The notes: generated by a model not told the origin, from the sequence alone. A stretch of 64,000 nucleotides of DNA from Xylanimonas ulmi (GCF_004216535.1 NZ_SGWX01000001.1:1550001-1614000), one strand, 5' to 3'; counted from the first letter of the stretch, positions 25,986 through 33,937 are shown. Translations and numbers: made by a program.

Positions 25986-28900
25986 CGCGGTCGACCACGG
26001 CGATGAAGGCGATGAGTTCGAAGTCGTCGAGGCCGGCGATCTGCTGGGTGAGTGCGGTCGTCGGGCCGGCGGAGAAGAGAGAATCGATATCGCGTTCGTC
26101 GGTGACATCGATCATCGAACCGATTGCATCGGTCAGAAGACCGGAGTACTTGCCCATCTTCGCGCCGTCCTTCGTATCTGCGTTGAACCGCGCGACGACG
26201 TCGGCGACGGGCTCGTCGAAGGGGCGGCAGCCGGCACGCAGTAGATCGAGGAGTCGCTTGGCTTCGGTGTGGTCGGCGATCACCTCGCCGTCGTCAGACA
26301 GGTAGACGAGGTAGTGCGGGTGGAGCCGGTTGCCGCGGTTCATCGCTTCGTCGGCCTCGAGGTTGTGCAGGGCGAAGATGACGCCCGGGACCAGTCCCTT
26401 GTCGGGGTCGGCAGGGGCGACAGCGTGCAGGCCCTTAGGCAGAGCCACTGTGTTGCCGGCGTCGTCCATATAGCCGAGTAGGTCCATGCGGAAGTCGTTC
26501 AGCCCGAGATCAGTGATGGACACACCGGTGCGCACATCCTCAAGTTCTATGACCTCGTCCTGGAGACGGCGCAGTTGCTCCTTGCGGAACGGGGCGTCGC
26601 TGGACTCGTGGGTCAGGACGTTGTCGTCGGCCGTACCGGCGACGTCGGCGATGACCATGCGGTTCTCGACGCGTTCCTTGAGGTTGATGTAGGCGTCGAG
26701 GGTGATGTCGGGCCAGAAGTTGACGAGCTGGATCTCGGTGTTGATCGAGCCGATGCGGTCGATGCGGCCGAACCGCTGAATGATCCGCACGGGGTTCCAG
26801 TGGATGTCGTAGTTAACGAGATAGTCGCAGTCCTGGAGGTTCTGGCCCTCGGAGATGACGTCGGTGCCGACGAGGAGGTCCACCTCCCTGTCCTGCTTCT
26901 CGGCCTCAGGCATCGTCAGGTGGCGTTGTTTGGAGCGCGGCGAGAAGAGGGTCATGACCTCCTGGACATCATAGCCGCGACCCCTCGACCTCGCGGGGAG
27001 CGTCGTCTTCGCGCCGGCCGCGCCGCCTGTGACGAGGGCGGCTTCCGAGCCTAGCAACGCGGCCGCTGGAGCGAGGTGCTCATAGAGGTAGCGGGCGGTG
27101 TCGGCGAAGGCCGAGAAGATGAGGACCTTCTTGTTGCCCGGGTTGATCGGGTGGGCCACCTTGTCGCGGACGATCTGGAGCAGGCGCCGGAGCTTGAGGT
27201 CGTGCTCGGGCCGAATGGCGGTCATCAGGCGCAGCAGCTCGCGGAGCTCGGAGCGGTCCTGGCGTAGGTCTCGGCTGTAGGTCTCGATGTCGATGTCTCG
27301 GATGTCGATGGTGATCTTCGCGCCGATCGTCAACGCCTCGACGTTGGCGTCGTCCTCATCGTCGGCGTCGAAGTCCATGCCGGCGACGTCGTTCGCGACG
27401 TCGTGCGTGATCGAACCAGCCGCGAGGGTGTCCAGCATGCCAGTGACGGACTGCTCGATACGTGCGAGGGTGAGGCGGAACGCCTCGACCGAGCTCTCGA
27501 GACGCTTGAGGAGGTTCACAGTCATAAGCACCTTGAGGCCCTGCTCGCGGCCGGCCTGGCCAAGGTTCTCCCTGGCGGTCCCGCCCGCGACGTTGTACTT
27601 GTCCTCGTACTTGGGCAGCCGTGACGGGAACACGTATGCGAGCGGGGTGTAGACCGCGAGGTTCAGACGCTGGAGGGACTCGAGGATCTCGTCGAAGGTC
27701 GGGGCACCGTCAAGATCCGTGATCGGGGTTCGGTACGAAAGCGGCGTGCGGCGCTGCGGGAACGCGCCGATGGCCCTGGTGTCGTAGAACGTCTGGATGT
27801 GGCGGCGCGACCGCGCGATCGTGACCGCGTCCAGGAGCTCGAAGAAGTCGAAGTCGAGCATCTGGAGGATGCGGTCGGTCGTCCGGTCTGCTGGCTCAAG
27901 CTTCGACCACTCATTGAAGACGCGTTGGGCGTCTCGGAAGACGGCGTCGATCGTCGTCGTCAAGCCAAGGTCCTTCTCGAGGTTCTCGGACTCGCCCTCG
28001 TAGGCGAGCTGGAGCTGATTCTTCAGATCGTTGAACCGGTTGTTGACCGGCGTTGCGCTCAGCATCAGCACCTTGGTCTTCACGCCCTCGCGGATGACCT
28101 GCCGCATAAGCCGCTGGTAGCGCGACTCCTTCTCCTCGGCGTAGTCCGCGTTGCGGAAGTTGTGCGACTCGTCGATCACGACCAGGTCGTAATTGCCCCA
28201 GTTGATCCGGTCCAGCCGCAGGCCGAGGCTCTCGCCGCCCGTGCGCGAGAGGTCAGTGTGGGCGAGGACGTCGTAGTTGAACCGGTCCTTCGCAAAGATG
28301 TTGGTCGTCAGGTTCGCGTTGTAGTTGGTCCAGTTCTCCGCGAGCTTCTTCGGGCACAGGACCAGGACGGACTTGTTGCGCAGTTCGTAGTACTTGATGA
28401 CCGCCAAGGCCGTGAACGTCTTTCCGAGGCCGACGCTGTCGGCAAGGATGCAGCCGTTGTAGTGCTCGAGCTTGTTGATGATGCCCGTCGCTGCGTCCTT
28501 CTGGAAGTCGTACAGCGCGTTCCATACCGCCGTCTCCTGGTAGCCCGTGCGGTCGTTCGGGAGAACGTCCTCGCTGATGTCGTCGAGGAACTCACTGAAG
28601 ATGTTGTAGAGGATCAGGAAGTAGATCCGAGCAGGAGCGTTCTCGGCGTACACGCCGACGATCTGCTCGTGGACAGCGTCGGTGACGTCGCGGAGCTGGC
28701 CGGGGCTGTTCCAGACTTGGTCGAAGAGAGCAAGGTACGTGGTCGTCATCGCCGGCTCGTCGAACCGGTTGACGAGGTTGGACACGGCGTTGCCGCGTCC
28801 CAGGCCCAGGTCGGCAGTAGTGAAGCCCTGGAGCGGCATGTAGGTGACGTCGTCGTCGACCATCGCGAACTGCTGCATCGGGTTGCCTGTTGCGTTCGCC

Positions 28901-29271
28901 CTGAAGGTCACTTTCTTGCGGACCCACTCTGCGCACTCCCGCGCGATCGCGCGCTGGGTCATGCGGTTGCGCAACCGGATCTCGAACTGGGAGCCGTACA
29001 GGCTGCCCTCCGCGGCCGCACCCCCGTGGGGCGGCGCGATGAAGAACTGCCGGCGCTCCTTCGGTGACGACGCGCCCATCGCCGAAGGGGGCGGGAAGGC
29101 CGGCTGCGTGAAGACGAACTGGAGTTCCTCGATCTGCTCCAACTCCTGGCGCAGCGCCTCGAAGGCAAAGATCGAGAACGTCGAGGCGGCGATCCTGAGC
29201 TTCGACCCTGGCTTCAGCTCGCCCCTCAAATCGTCCCCAACGAGGTCGTTGACGTTGTCGATGAGTCGCAC
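25978..29271 (-). CDS. SNF2/RapA-like helicase with PLD-like N-terminal domain
   Basis: A 1097-residue DNA-dependent ATPase. The first 150 residues (LIDNVNDLVGDDLRGELKPG, then SKLRIAASTFSIFAFEALRQ) resemble the phospholipase-D-like module in front of related defence helicases, although no HxK catalytic pair was found. The motor has Walker A ILADSVGLGKTFTAL (about residue 270-284), DESHNFRN, LMLSATPVNNRF, and the C-terminal lobe EGQNLQDCDYLVNYDIHWNP followed by RIIQRFGRIDRIGS. The chosen start is GTG 29271 (VRLIDNV), where family similarity begins; the frame is open to an ATG at 29370. It is the first gene of the operon, overlapping DUF4391 by 8 bases. A chromatin-like DNA translocase role in phage recognition or restriction is inferred. 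Confidence 0.82.
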   Translation of the reverse strand: MRLIDNVNDLVGDDLRGELKPGSKLRIAASTFSIFAFEALRQELEQIEELQFVFTQPAFPPPSAMGASSPKERRQFFIAPPHGGAAAEGSLYGSQFEIRLRNRMTQRAIARECAEWVRKKVTFRANATGNPMQQFAMVDDDVTYMPLQGFTTADLGLGRGNAVSNLVNRFDEPAMTTTYLALFDQVWNSPGQLRDVTDAVHEQIVGVYAENAPARIYFLILYNIFSEFLDDISEDVLPNDRTGYQETAVWNALYDFQKDAATGIINKLEHYNGCILADSVGLGKTFTALAVIKYYELRNKSVLVLCPKKLAENWTNYNANLTTNIFAKDRFNYDVLAHTDLSRTGGESLGLRLDRINWGNYDLVVIDESHNFRNADYAEEKESRYQRLMRQVIREGVKTKVLMLSATPVNNRFNDLKNQLQLAYEGESENLEKDLGLTTTIDAVFRDAQRVFNEWSKLEPADRTTDRILQMLDFDFFELLDAVTIARSRRHIQTFYDTRAIGAFPQRRTPLSYRTPITDLDGAPTFDEILESLQRLNLAVYTPLAYVFPSRLPKYEDKYNVAGGTARENLGQAGREQGLKVLMTVNLLKRLESSVEAFRLTLARIEQSVTGMLDTLAAGSITHDVANDVAGMDFDADDEDDANVEALTIGAKITIDIRDIDIETYSRDLRQDRSELRELLRLMTAIRPEHDLKLRRLLQIVRDKVAHPINPGNKKVLIFSAFADTARYLYEHLAPAAALLGSEAALVTGGAAGAKTTLPARSRGRGYDVQEVMTLFSPRSKQRHLTMPEAEKQDREVDLLVGTDVISEGQNLQDCDYLVNYDIHWNPVRIIQRFGRIDRIGSINTEIQLVNFWPDITLDAYINLKERVENRMVIADVAGTADDNVLTHESSDAPFRKEQLRRLQDEVIELEDVRTGVSITDLGLNDFRMDLLGYMDDAGNTVALPKGLHAVAPADPDKGLVPGVIFALHNLEADEAMNRGNRLHPHYLVYLSDDGEVIADHTEAKRLLDLLRAGCRPFDEPVADVVARFNADTKDGAKMGKYSGLLTDAIGSMIDVTDERDIDSLFSAGPTTALTQQIAGLDDFELIAFIAVVDRDA

Positions 29272-29354
29272 GGCTCCATCGTCGCCGACGGACCGGCAAG
29301 TGACCCAACCGACAGACGCAGCACAGCGATTGGAGTGTCGTGCGTAGCAGGCAT
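29226..29354 (-). CDS. Possible 42-aa leader peptide upstream of and overlapping the helicase gene
   Basis: An ATG at 29354 has the best ribosome site of the region (GGGAGGAG, 3 bases upstream) and opens a 42-codon frame (MPATHDTPIAVLRLSVG...) that ends inside the helicase gene, 45 bases after its GTG start. It is in another frame than the helicase. It may be a coupled leader, or a sign that the helicase is reached by a frameshift, or chance. No similarity recognised. Confidence 0.25.
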   Translation of the reverse strand: MPATHDTPIAVLRLSVGSLAGPSATMEPCDSSTTSTTSLGTI

Positions 29355-29416
29355 CGACTCCTCCCGACATCGGGCAATACGTGACATATCACATATCACC
29401 GCCTACGATGACGCTC

Positions 29417-29476
29417 ATGTCCGATGTGCTCTCCGGCCTCACGCTCGTCGACGGCCGTCAAGCCCGAAGCCGTTGA
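29417..29476 (+). pseudogene. Truncated gene start facing the island scar
   Basis: An ATG at 29417 opens MSDVLSGLTLVDGR, which resembles the opening of an amidohydrolase-like protein. It runs only 19 codons because it meets the GAPDH start coming from the opposite strand at about 29455-29463. Upstream lies an AT-rich stretch unlike its surroundings (TGACATATCACATATCACC, about 29381-29399), probably a promoter or operator. Only the 5' end of the gene survives. Confidence 0.35.
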
Positions 29477-29495
29477 TGCCGATGCGAACCGTCAT
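29463..29495 (-). pseudogene. First 11 codons of a glyceraldehyde-3-phosphate dehydrogenase gene
   Basis: From the ATG at 29495 the minus strand reads MTVRIGINGFG, the nearly invariant GAPDH start (normally continuing RIGR), preceded by the ribosome site AGGAGAAG. After the last Gly codon (29463) the sequence turns into the truncated plus-strand gene. The rest of the gap gene is absent, so this is a deletion or insertion junction at the island's right edge. Confidence 0.7.
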
Positions 29496-29540
29496 GGTCT
29501 TCTCCTGTGTCGGGATGGGTCGGGGTTGGGTCGGGATGGG

Positions 29541-30128
29541 TCAGGCCGAGGTCGCCGCGCGCGCGGCCGCGCTGGCGGCGTCGAGCAGCGCGACGGCGCC
29601 GCGGATCGCCGCGTCCATGGGCTCCTGTGCGCCTTGGGCGCGCGCCAGGACGTAGCCGCCCTGGATGACGGCGGCGAGCGTGCGCGCGAGATCGTCCGGC
29701 ACGGTGCTCGCGGGCAGCTCTCCCGCGGCGACGGCGTCCGCGATCGCGTCGCTCCAGCGCCCGAGCATGGTGTCGAAGGCGCCGGCCACGATGCCGAGCA
29801 GCTCCGCGTCGGCGACCACTTGGGGGTCCTGGGTCATGCGTCCGACGCGGCACCCGCGCGTGCCGGCGCGTGGCAGCGACAGGTACCGCTTGAGGCGGTC
29901 GAGCGGCGAGCCGTCGCCGTCGGCGAGCAGCGCCGAGGGGGCCAGGAGGTCTGCGACCACGCGTTCCATCGCCTCGACGGCCAGCCCGTGCTTGCCGTCG
30001 AAGTGGTGGTACATGGACCCCTGGCCCACGCCCGCGCGGGCCAGCACGTCGCGCGGGCTGGTCGCCGCGTACCCGCGCTCCCAGAGCAGCTCCGCCATGG
30101 CCGTCGTCAGGCGCTCTCGCGTCTCCAT
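29541..30128 (-). CDS. TetR/AcrR family transcriptional regulator
   Basis: A 195-residue repressor. The N-terminal helix-turn-helix reads TAMAELLWERGYAATSPRDV, then LARAGVGQGSMYHHFDGKHG, the canonical TetR recognition helix. The C-terminal helical domain, with TRGCRVGRMTQDPQVVADAE, resembles regulators that sense electrophiles or small lipophilic ligands, including a single Cys in that loop. The start is ATG 30128; the frame is open further but crosses the operator. A 22-bp palindrome lies 8 bases upstream, suggesting autoregulation. The divergent neighbour is a carbonic anhydrase; the native target may have been lost with the truncated genes downstream. Confidence 0.85.
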   Translation of the reverse strand: METRERLTTAMAELLWERGYAATSPRDVLARAGVGQGSMYHHFDGKHGLAVEAMERVVADLLAPSALLADGDGSPLDRLKRYLSLPRAGTRGCRVGRMTQDPQVVADAELLGIVAGAFDTMLGRWSDAIADAVAAGELPASTVPDDLARTLAAVIQGGYVLARAQGAQEPMDAAIRGAVALLDAASAAARAATSA

Positions 30129-30135
30129 GGCTCGA

Positions 30136-30157
30136 CTGTAACTACTAGTATGTACAG
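30136..30157. promoter_or_regulatory. Palindromic operator of the TetR regulator
   Basis: CTGTA (30136-30140) and TACAG (30153-30157) flank the central palindrome TACTAGTA (30143-30150), a 22-bp dyad centred at 30146.5. It sits directly in front of the TetR start in the divergent intergenic region and is AT-rich against the background. Binding by the TetR protein is inferred. Confidence 0.65.
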
Positions 30158-30349
30158 CGTCAAGAAGTCCCGGCCCGTCTCGGCCGCTCGCCCGGAGCGG
30201 CCCTGCGCCCCGACCGGGTGCGTCCAGATCGCGAGACGGCGCCCTGCTGCCGGCGCGGCGCGGCGCACGCGCGCGTAGCGTCACCGGCGCGTGCCGCAGC
30301 GCGCGAGATGTGCGCGCGAAACACCGGACGCCGTACCGAAGGGCTGAAG

Positions 30350-30928
30350 ATGTCAGTGCTCAACGAAGTGCTCGCCGCCAATGCCGCCTACGCCGCGGAC
30401 TTCGGCGAGAAGGGCGCGCTCGCCCTGCCCCCTGCGCGCGGGTTCGCGATCCTCACGTGCATGGACGCCCGGCTCGACCCGGCCAAGTACGCGGGGCTGG
30501 CCGAGGGCGACGCGCACGTCATCCGCAACGCCGGGGGACGTGCGTCCGACGACGCGATCCGCTCCCTGGTCATCTCCTACAAGCTGCTCGGAACGCGCGA
30601 GTGGTTCGTGGTCCACCACACCAACTGCGGCATGGAGTTCTTCACGGACGACGTCATGCGCGGTCTGCTGGCCAGCAGCTTCGAGACCGCCGAGCTGCGC
30701 CCGGACGGCTTCCACGACGTGGGCGCCGAGCCGGGATCCGCCGAGGCGCAGTACATCGACTGGCTGACCATCTCGGACCAGGCGCGCAGCGTCACCGACG
30801 ATGTGCGGCGGATCAAGTCGCATCCCCTGGTGCCCGCGCGCATCCCCGTCTACGGCTACGTGTACGACGTCGCCACGGGTCGTCTCGTCGAGGTCCCGGA
30901 GGCGACCGCCGCCGGCGCGGCGGCCTGA
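30350..30928 (+). CDS. Beta-class carbonic anhydrase
   Basis: A 192-residue zinc enzyme interconverting CO2 and bicarbonate in the cytoplasm. The zinc ligands are visible: Cys in [11 protein letters not shown] (with the Asp-Arg dyad) and His plus Cys in [14 protein letters not shown]. The connecting [20 protein letters not shown] is the family core. Length fits the short beta-CA subgroup common in actinobacteria. The ATG at 30350 follows GGGCTGAAG; an in-frame start at 30218 is open but not coding-like. A perfect palindrome follows the stop and is shared with the convergent ABC operon. Confidence 0.93.
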   Translation: MSVLNEVLAANAAYAADFGEKGALALPPARGFAILTCMDARLDPAKYAGLAEGDAHVIRNAGGRASDDAIRSLVISYKLLGTREWFVVHHTNCGMEFFTDDVMRGLLASSFETAELRPDGFHDVGAEPGSAEAQYIDWLTISDQARSVTDDVRRIKSHPLVPARIPVYGYVYDVATGRLVEVPEATAAGAAA

Positions 30929-30935
30929 GGTCCCC

Positions 30936-30963
30936 GTCGGCGCCGGCCGCGGCCGGCGCCGAC
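30936..30963. terminator. Perfect 28-bp palindrome, bidirectional terminator
   Basis: The arms GTCGGCGCCGGCCG (30936-30949) and CGGCCGGCGCCGAC (30950-30963) are exact reverse complements with no loop. It lies 7 bases after the carbonic anhydrase stop and 35 bases from the stop of the convergent ABC permease, so it can end both transcripts. Confidence 0.65.
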
Positions 30964-30998
30964 GCGCCGGACGACCACCGCGCCGACGGGCAGCGTGC

Positions 30999-31763
30999 TC
31001 AGGAGGTCCGGCGGCGGTAGGCGAGCGTCGCGCAGGCGTACCCGACGATGAGGACTGCGCCGAGCCAGCCGAGGGCGATCCAGATCGCGGCGCCGACGGG
31101 CTCCCCCGCGAAGATCGCCCGAAGGGCGTCGACGATCGCGGTGACCGGCTGGTGCTGCGCGAACCAGCGCACCGGGCCGGGCATCGTGCCGGTCGGGACG
31201 AACGCCGAGCTGAGGAAGGGCAGGAAGATCAGGGGGTAGCTGAACGCGGTCGCCCCGTCGATCGACTTCGCGGTGAGGCCGGCGAGGACGGCGAGCCAGG
31301 TCAGCGCGAGCGTGAACACCACCATGACCCCGAACACCGCGAGCCACCCACCCACGCCGGCGCCGCTGCGAAAGCCCATGAGCGTCGCGACGGCGACCAC
31401 GATCGCCAGGGACAGGACGTTGGCCACCAGCGAGGTGAGCACGTGCGCCCACAGCACGGCCGGTGGCGCGATGGGCATCGAGCGGAACCGCTCGACGATT
31501 CCGCCTTGCAGGTCCTGGAAGAGTCGGTAGCCGGTGTAGGAGACGCCCGAGGCGACCGTGATCACCAGGATCCCCGGCAACAGGTAGGTGACGTAGGGGA
31601 CGGAGGCGCCCGTCTCGATCGCCCCGCCCAGCACGTACACGAACAGCAGCAGGAACGCGATCGGCATGAGCGCGGTCGTGATGATGGTGTCCGGGCTGCG
31701 CGCGATGTGCCGCAGCGATCGGCCGGTCAGCGTGGCGGCGTCGGTGGCGAAGTGCGTGCTCAT
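30999..31763 (-). CDS. ABC-2 type exporter permease (DrrB-like)
   Basis: A 254-residue membrane protein with six predicted helices, for example TALMPIAFLLLFVYVLGGAI, GILVITVASGVSYTGYRLFQ and AIWIALGWLGAVLIVGYACA. The cytoplasmic motif LFQDLQGGIVERFRSMPIAPPAVLWAHVL is the ABC-2 family EAA-like coupling region. Together with the ATPase just upstream (start overlapping its stop by 4 bases) it forms a drug- or lipid-exporting half-transporter pair of the DrrAB type. It is the last gene of a PadR-controlled operon; the exported substrate is unknown. Confidence 0.87.
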   Translation of the reverse strand: MSTHFATDAATLTGRSLRHIARSPDTIITTALMPIAFLLLFVYVLGGAIETGASVPYVTYLLPGILVITVASGVSYTGYRLFQDLQGGIVERFRSMPIAPPAVLWAHVLTSLVANVLSLAIVVAVATLMGFRSGAGVGGWLAVFGVMVVFTLALTWLAVLAGLTAKSIDGATAFSYPLIFLPFLSSAFVPTGTMPGPVRWFAQHQPVTAIVDALRAIFAGEPVGAAIWIALGWLGAVLIVGYACATLAYRRRTS

Positions 31764-32512
31764 GGTCGCTCCGTGGTCAGCGCGAGGAAGACCTCCTCGA
31801 GGGTCGGCTGTCTCTCGACGTACTCGACGGTGGCCTGGGGCAGCAGCGCCTTGAGCTCGTCGATCGTGCCGTGGACGAGGATCCGGCCCTCGTGCAGGAT
31901 CGCTGCGCGATCGGCGAGCTCCTCGGCCTCGTTGAGGTACTGGGTGGTCAGCAGCACCGTCGTGCCCGCGGCGGCAAGCCGGCGCACGGCGTCCCAGACG
32001 TCGCGTCGCGCCTGCGGGTCGAGTCCGGTCGTCGGCTCGTCGAGGAACACGACGGGCGGGTCGCCGATCAGGCTCATCGCCAGGTCGAGCCGACGGCGCA
32101 TGCCACCGGAGTAGGTCGCCACGCGGCGGTCGGCCGCGTCGGACAGCGCGAACCTGTCGAGCAGGTCGGCGGCGGTCGCGCGGGGGTCGGCGAGGTGGCG
32201 AAGCCGGGCGACGAGCACGAGGTTCTCGCGGCCGGTGAGGACCTCGTCGACGGCGGCGAACTGTCCGGCCATGCTGATCGACTCACGCACCTTCGCGCCC
32301 TGCGTCGCGACGTCGAAGCCGTTGACCGACGCCTCGCCGCCATCAGCGGGCAGCAGCGTCGACAGGATCCGCACGAGGGTGGTCTTGCCCGCGCCGTTCG
32401 ACCCGAGCAGCGCGACGACGCTGCCGGACTCGACGTCGAGGTCGACGCCGCGCAGCACGCTCAGTTCTCCGTAGCGCTTCTCGACGCCGCGCACGGCGAC
32501 CGCGGCGGTCAT
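31760..32512 (-). CDS. ABC exporter ATPase (DrrA-like)
   Basis: A 250-residue ATP-binding subunit. Walker A is LLGSNGAGKTTLVRIL (about residues 35-50), the signature is TYSGGMRRRLDLAMSLI, Walker B is PVVFLDEPTTGLDPQARRD, and the switch region is TTVLLTTQYLNEAEELADR. The short C-terminal tail (VEYVERQPTLEEVFLALT) is typical of daunorubicin-resistance-type ATPases. The start is ATG 32512, overlapping the DUF1048 stop by 4 bases; the longer frame upstream is a shadow. It energises the permease at 30999. Confidence 0.92.
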   Translation of the reverse strand: MTAAVAVRGVEKRYGELSVLRGVDLDVESGSVVALLGSNGAGKTTLVRILSTLLPADGGEASVNGFDVATQGAKVRESISMAGQFAAVDEVLTGRENLVLVARLRHLADPRATAADLLDRFALSDAADRRVATYSGGMRRRLDLAMSLIGDPPVVFLDEPTTGLDPQARRDVWDAVRRLAAAGTTVLLTTQYLNEAEELADRAAILHEGRILVHGTIDELKALLPQATVEYVERQPTLEEVFLALTTERP

Positions 32513-32877
32513 GCCCGTTCGCCCCGCTCGGCTCGGTCGATCGCCGCGACCAGGCGTTCGCGCTCCTTGTCGATCCACTGACGCCCGTCGTAGGCCCGGG
32601 CCAACGTCTCGGCGAACTCGACCGGGTCGTCGCCCACGATGTCGGCGATGGGCGTGCCGTCGGCGGCCGCGCGCTCCCAGAGGTCGGCGAGGTCGGCGGT
32701 CATGGCCACGAGCGTCTCGCCGTCGGTCACCCCGGCGTAGTACATGAGGTACCGGCTCACCGCGCCCGCCGCCGCGGCGTAGGGCCCGGGAAGCGCGTCG
32801 ATGCGGGCCTTCGCCCGCTTGTACTGCCTTTTCTGCGCCAGGGAGCCGGTCACCGACTCGATCCACTTCGCAGCCAT
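32509..32877 (-). CDS. DUF1048 family protein
   Basis: A 122-residue helical protein of the DUF1048 family: WIESVTGSLAQKRQYKRAKA, then IDALPGPYAAAAGAVSRYLM and LADLWERAAADG. Family members are small all-alpha proteins encoded between PadR regulators and ABC-2 exporters; their molecular role is unknown. The ATG at 32877 was chosen; the GTG at 32883 overlaps the PadR stop (GTGA) and is an equally good coupled start. Its stop overlaps the ATPase start. Confidence 0.8.
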   Translation of the reverse strand: MAAKWIESVTGSLAQKRQYKRAKARIDALPGPYAAAAGAVSRYLMYYAGVTDGETLVAMTADLADLWERAAADGTPIADIVGDDPVEFAETLARAYDGRQWIDKERERLVAAIDRAERGERA

Positions 32878-32879
32878 CG

Positions 32880-33209
32880 TCACTGCCCTCCCTCTCGGAG
32901 CCTCTCCAGCCGGTCGGCGAGGAAGCCCCAGGTGTTCCAGAACTCGTCGAGGCTGGCGCGCCCCTCCGCGTTGAGCGAGTAGACCTTGCGCGGCGGGCCC
33001 TTCTCGGAGGCGACCTTCTCGACGTCGACGAGCCTGCGCTGCTCGACGCGCACCAGCAGCGCGTAGACCGTGCCCTCGGCGATGTCGGCGAACCCCTGCT
33101 CGCGCAGCCACGCGGTGATCTCATAGCCGTAGGCGGGGCGCCGGGCGAGGACCGCGAGGACGACGCCCTCCAGGATGCCCTTGAGCATCTCGGTCATCTG
33201 CTTGCCCAC
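32880..33209 (-). CDS. PadR family transcriptional regulator
   Basis: A 109-residue winged-helix repressor: TEMLKGILEGVVLAVLARRP, AYGYEITAWLREQGFADIAE, then GTVYALLVRVEQRRLVDVEK and RKVYSLNAEGRASLDEFW. These are the characteristic PadR N-terminal domain and a short dimerisation helix. It starts at the GTG on 33209 with GGGAGGG just upstream. It heads the operon PadR-DUF1048-ATPase-permease, so it probably represses the exporter until a toxic compound binds. A 15-bp inverted repeat lies immediately upstream. Confidence 0.9.
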   Translation of the reverse strand: MGKQMTEMLKGILEGVVLAVLARRPAYGYEITAWLREQGFADIAEGTVYALLVRVEQRRLVDVEKVASEKGPPRKVYSLNAEGRASLDEFWNTWGFLADRLERLREGGQ

Positions 33210-33221
33210 ATGCCCTCCCGC

Positions 33222-33263
33222 TACTCGGTGTCACTGACTACCGCTACACAGTAACACTGAGTA
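33222..33263. promoter_or_regulatory. Inverted repeat operator upstream of padR
   Basis: TACTCGGTGTCACTG (33222-33236) and CAGTAACACTGAGTA (33249-33263) are inverted repeats matching at 13 of 15 positions, 13-54 bases before the PadR start. The 12-base spacer and AT-richer composition fit a PadR autoregulatory operator overlapping the promoter. Confidence 0.7.
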
Positions 33264-33355
33264 CCGCAGTTCAACAGCGCGCCGTGACGTAGCAGAGTCT
33301 CCTCGCCGACCCGGGCCGGGTTGATCGTGAGGGCGAGCGGCGACGCTGTCTCAGG

Positions 33356-33937
33356 TCAGCGCTTGCGCATCGAGATCGCCTCGCGATACCCGGCGAGCCG
33401 CGGGAACCGTGCCCTCTTGCGCGCGAACTCCTGATAGCCCAGGTGGGCGTACAGCCGGTGAGCGCCGGCGTTGGCGTCGGTCACCTCGAGCACCAGCTCC
33501 TCGAACGGGAGCCCTTCGATGTGGCGCATGAGCGCCGTCGCCACCCCGCGGCCCCGGGCGCTCGGGGTGGTCGCGACACACTCGACGTATCCCGTCGTCT
33601 CCGGGTACGGCAGGGTCCGGTGGAATGTGCGACGCAGCACCAGGTGGGCGACGGCGCCGCGCAGCACGCCGAGGTGACGGCGCAGGGCGGCGCCGTCGAG
33701 CCGAATGGCGCGCCGCGCGCCGTGTGACGCGGCCGCGATGCCGAGGATCTTCCCGTCCTCGACCGCGACGTAGAAGACGTCCGGCGCGAAGCAGCCGTCG
33801 AGCGCGGACGCCCAGCGGTCCTGATCGGCGCACAGCGCCGCGAGGTCCTGCGCGTACGCCTCGACGAACACGCGCGCCACCTGCCCGTGGAGCCGCTCGT
33901 CAACCTCGGACATCCGCGCGACCGTGACACCCGTCAT
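33356..33937 (-). CDS. GNAT family N-acetyltransferase
   Basis: A 193-residue acetyl-CoA-dependent transferase. The pantetheine-binding motif A reads VECVATTPSARGRGVATALM (R-G-x-G-V-A), followed by HIEGLPFEELVLEVTDANAG and AHRLYAHLGYQEFARKRARF, the C-terminal GNAT motif B. The acceptor substrate is unknown. The ATG at 33937 is preceded by GAGGAG at ideal spacing. It lies alone between the PadR operator and the NarL-type response regulator. Confidence 0.85.
   Translation of the reverse strand: MTGVTVARMSEVDERLHGQVARVFVEAYAQDLAALCADQDRWASALDGCFAPDVFYVAVEDGKILGIAAASHGARRAIRLDGAALRRHLGVLRGAVAHLVLRRTFHRTLPYPETTGYVECVATTPSARGRGVATALMRHIEGLPFEELVLEVTDANAGAHRLYAHLGYQEFARKRARFPRLAGYREAISMRKR

Noticed and set aside
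12720-29271. Assignment of the island genes to BREX
   Set aside because: The methylase could pass for PglX, but no BrxC-type ATPase, PglZ phosphatase, BrxA or BrxB is present.
20287-29271. Assignment to DISARM
   Set aside because: No DrmB (DUF1998) gene and no separate PLD nuclease; Mod and Res belong to the type III class instead.
29271-29370. ATG 29370 as start of the helicase
   Set aside because: No ribosome site and 33 extra residues with no family resemblance; GTG 29271 begins where similarity starts. Kept as an alternative.
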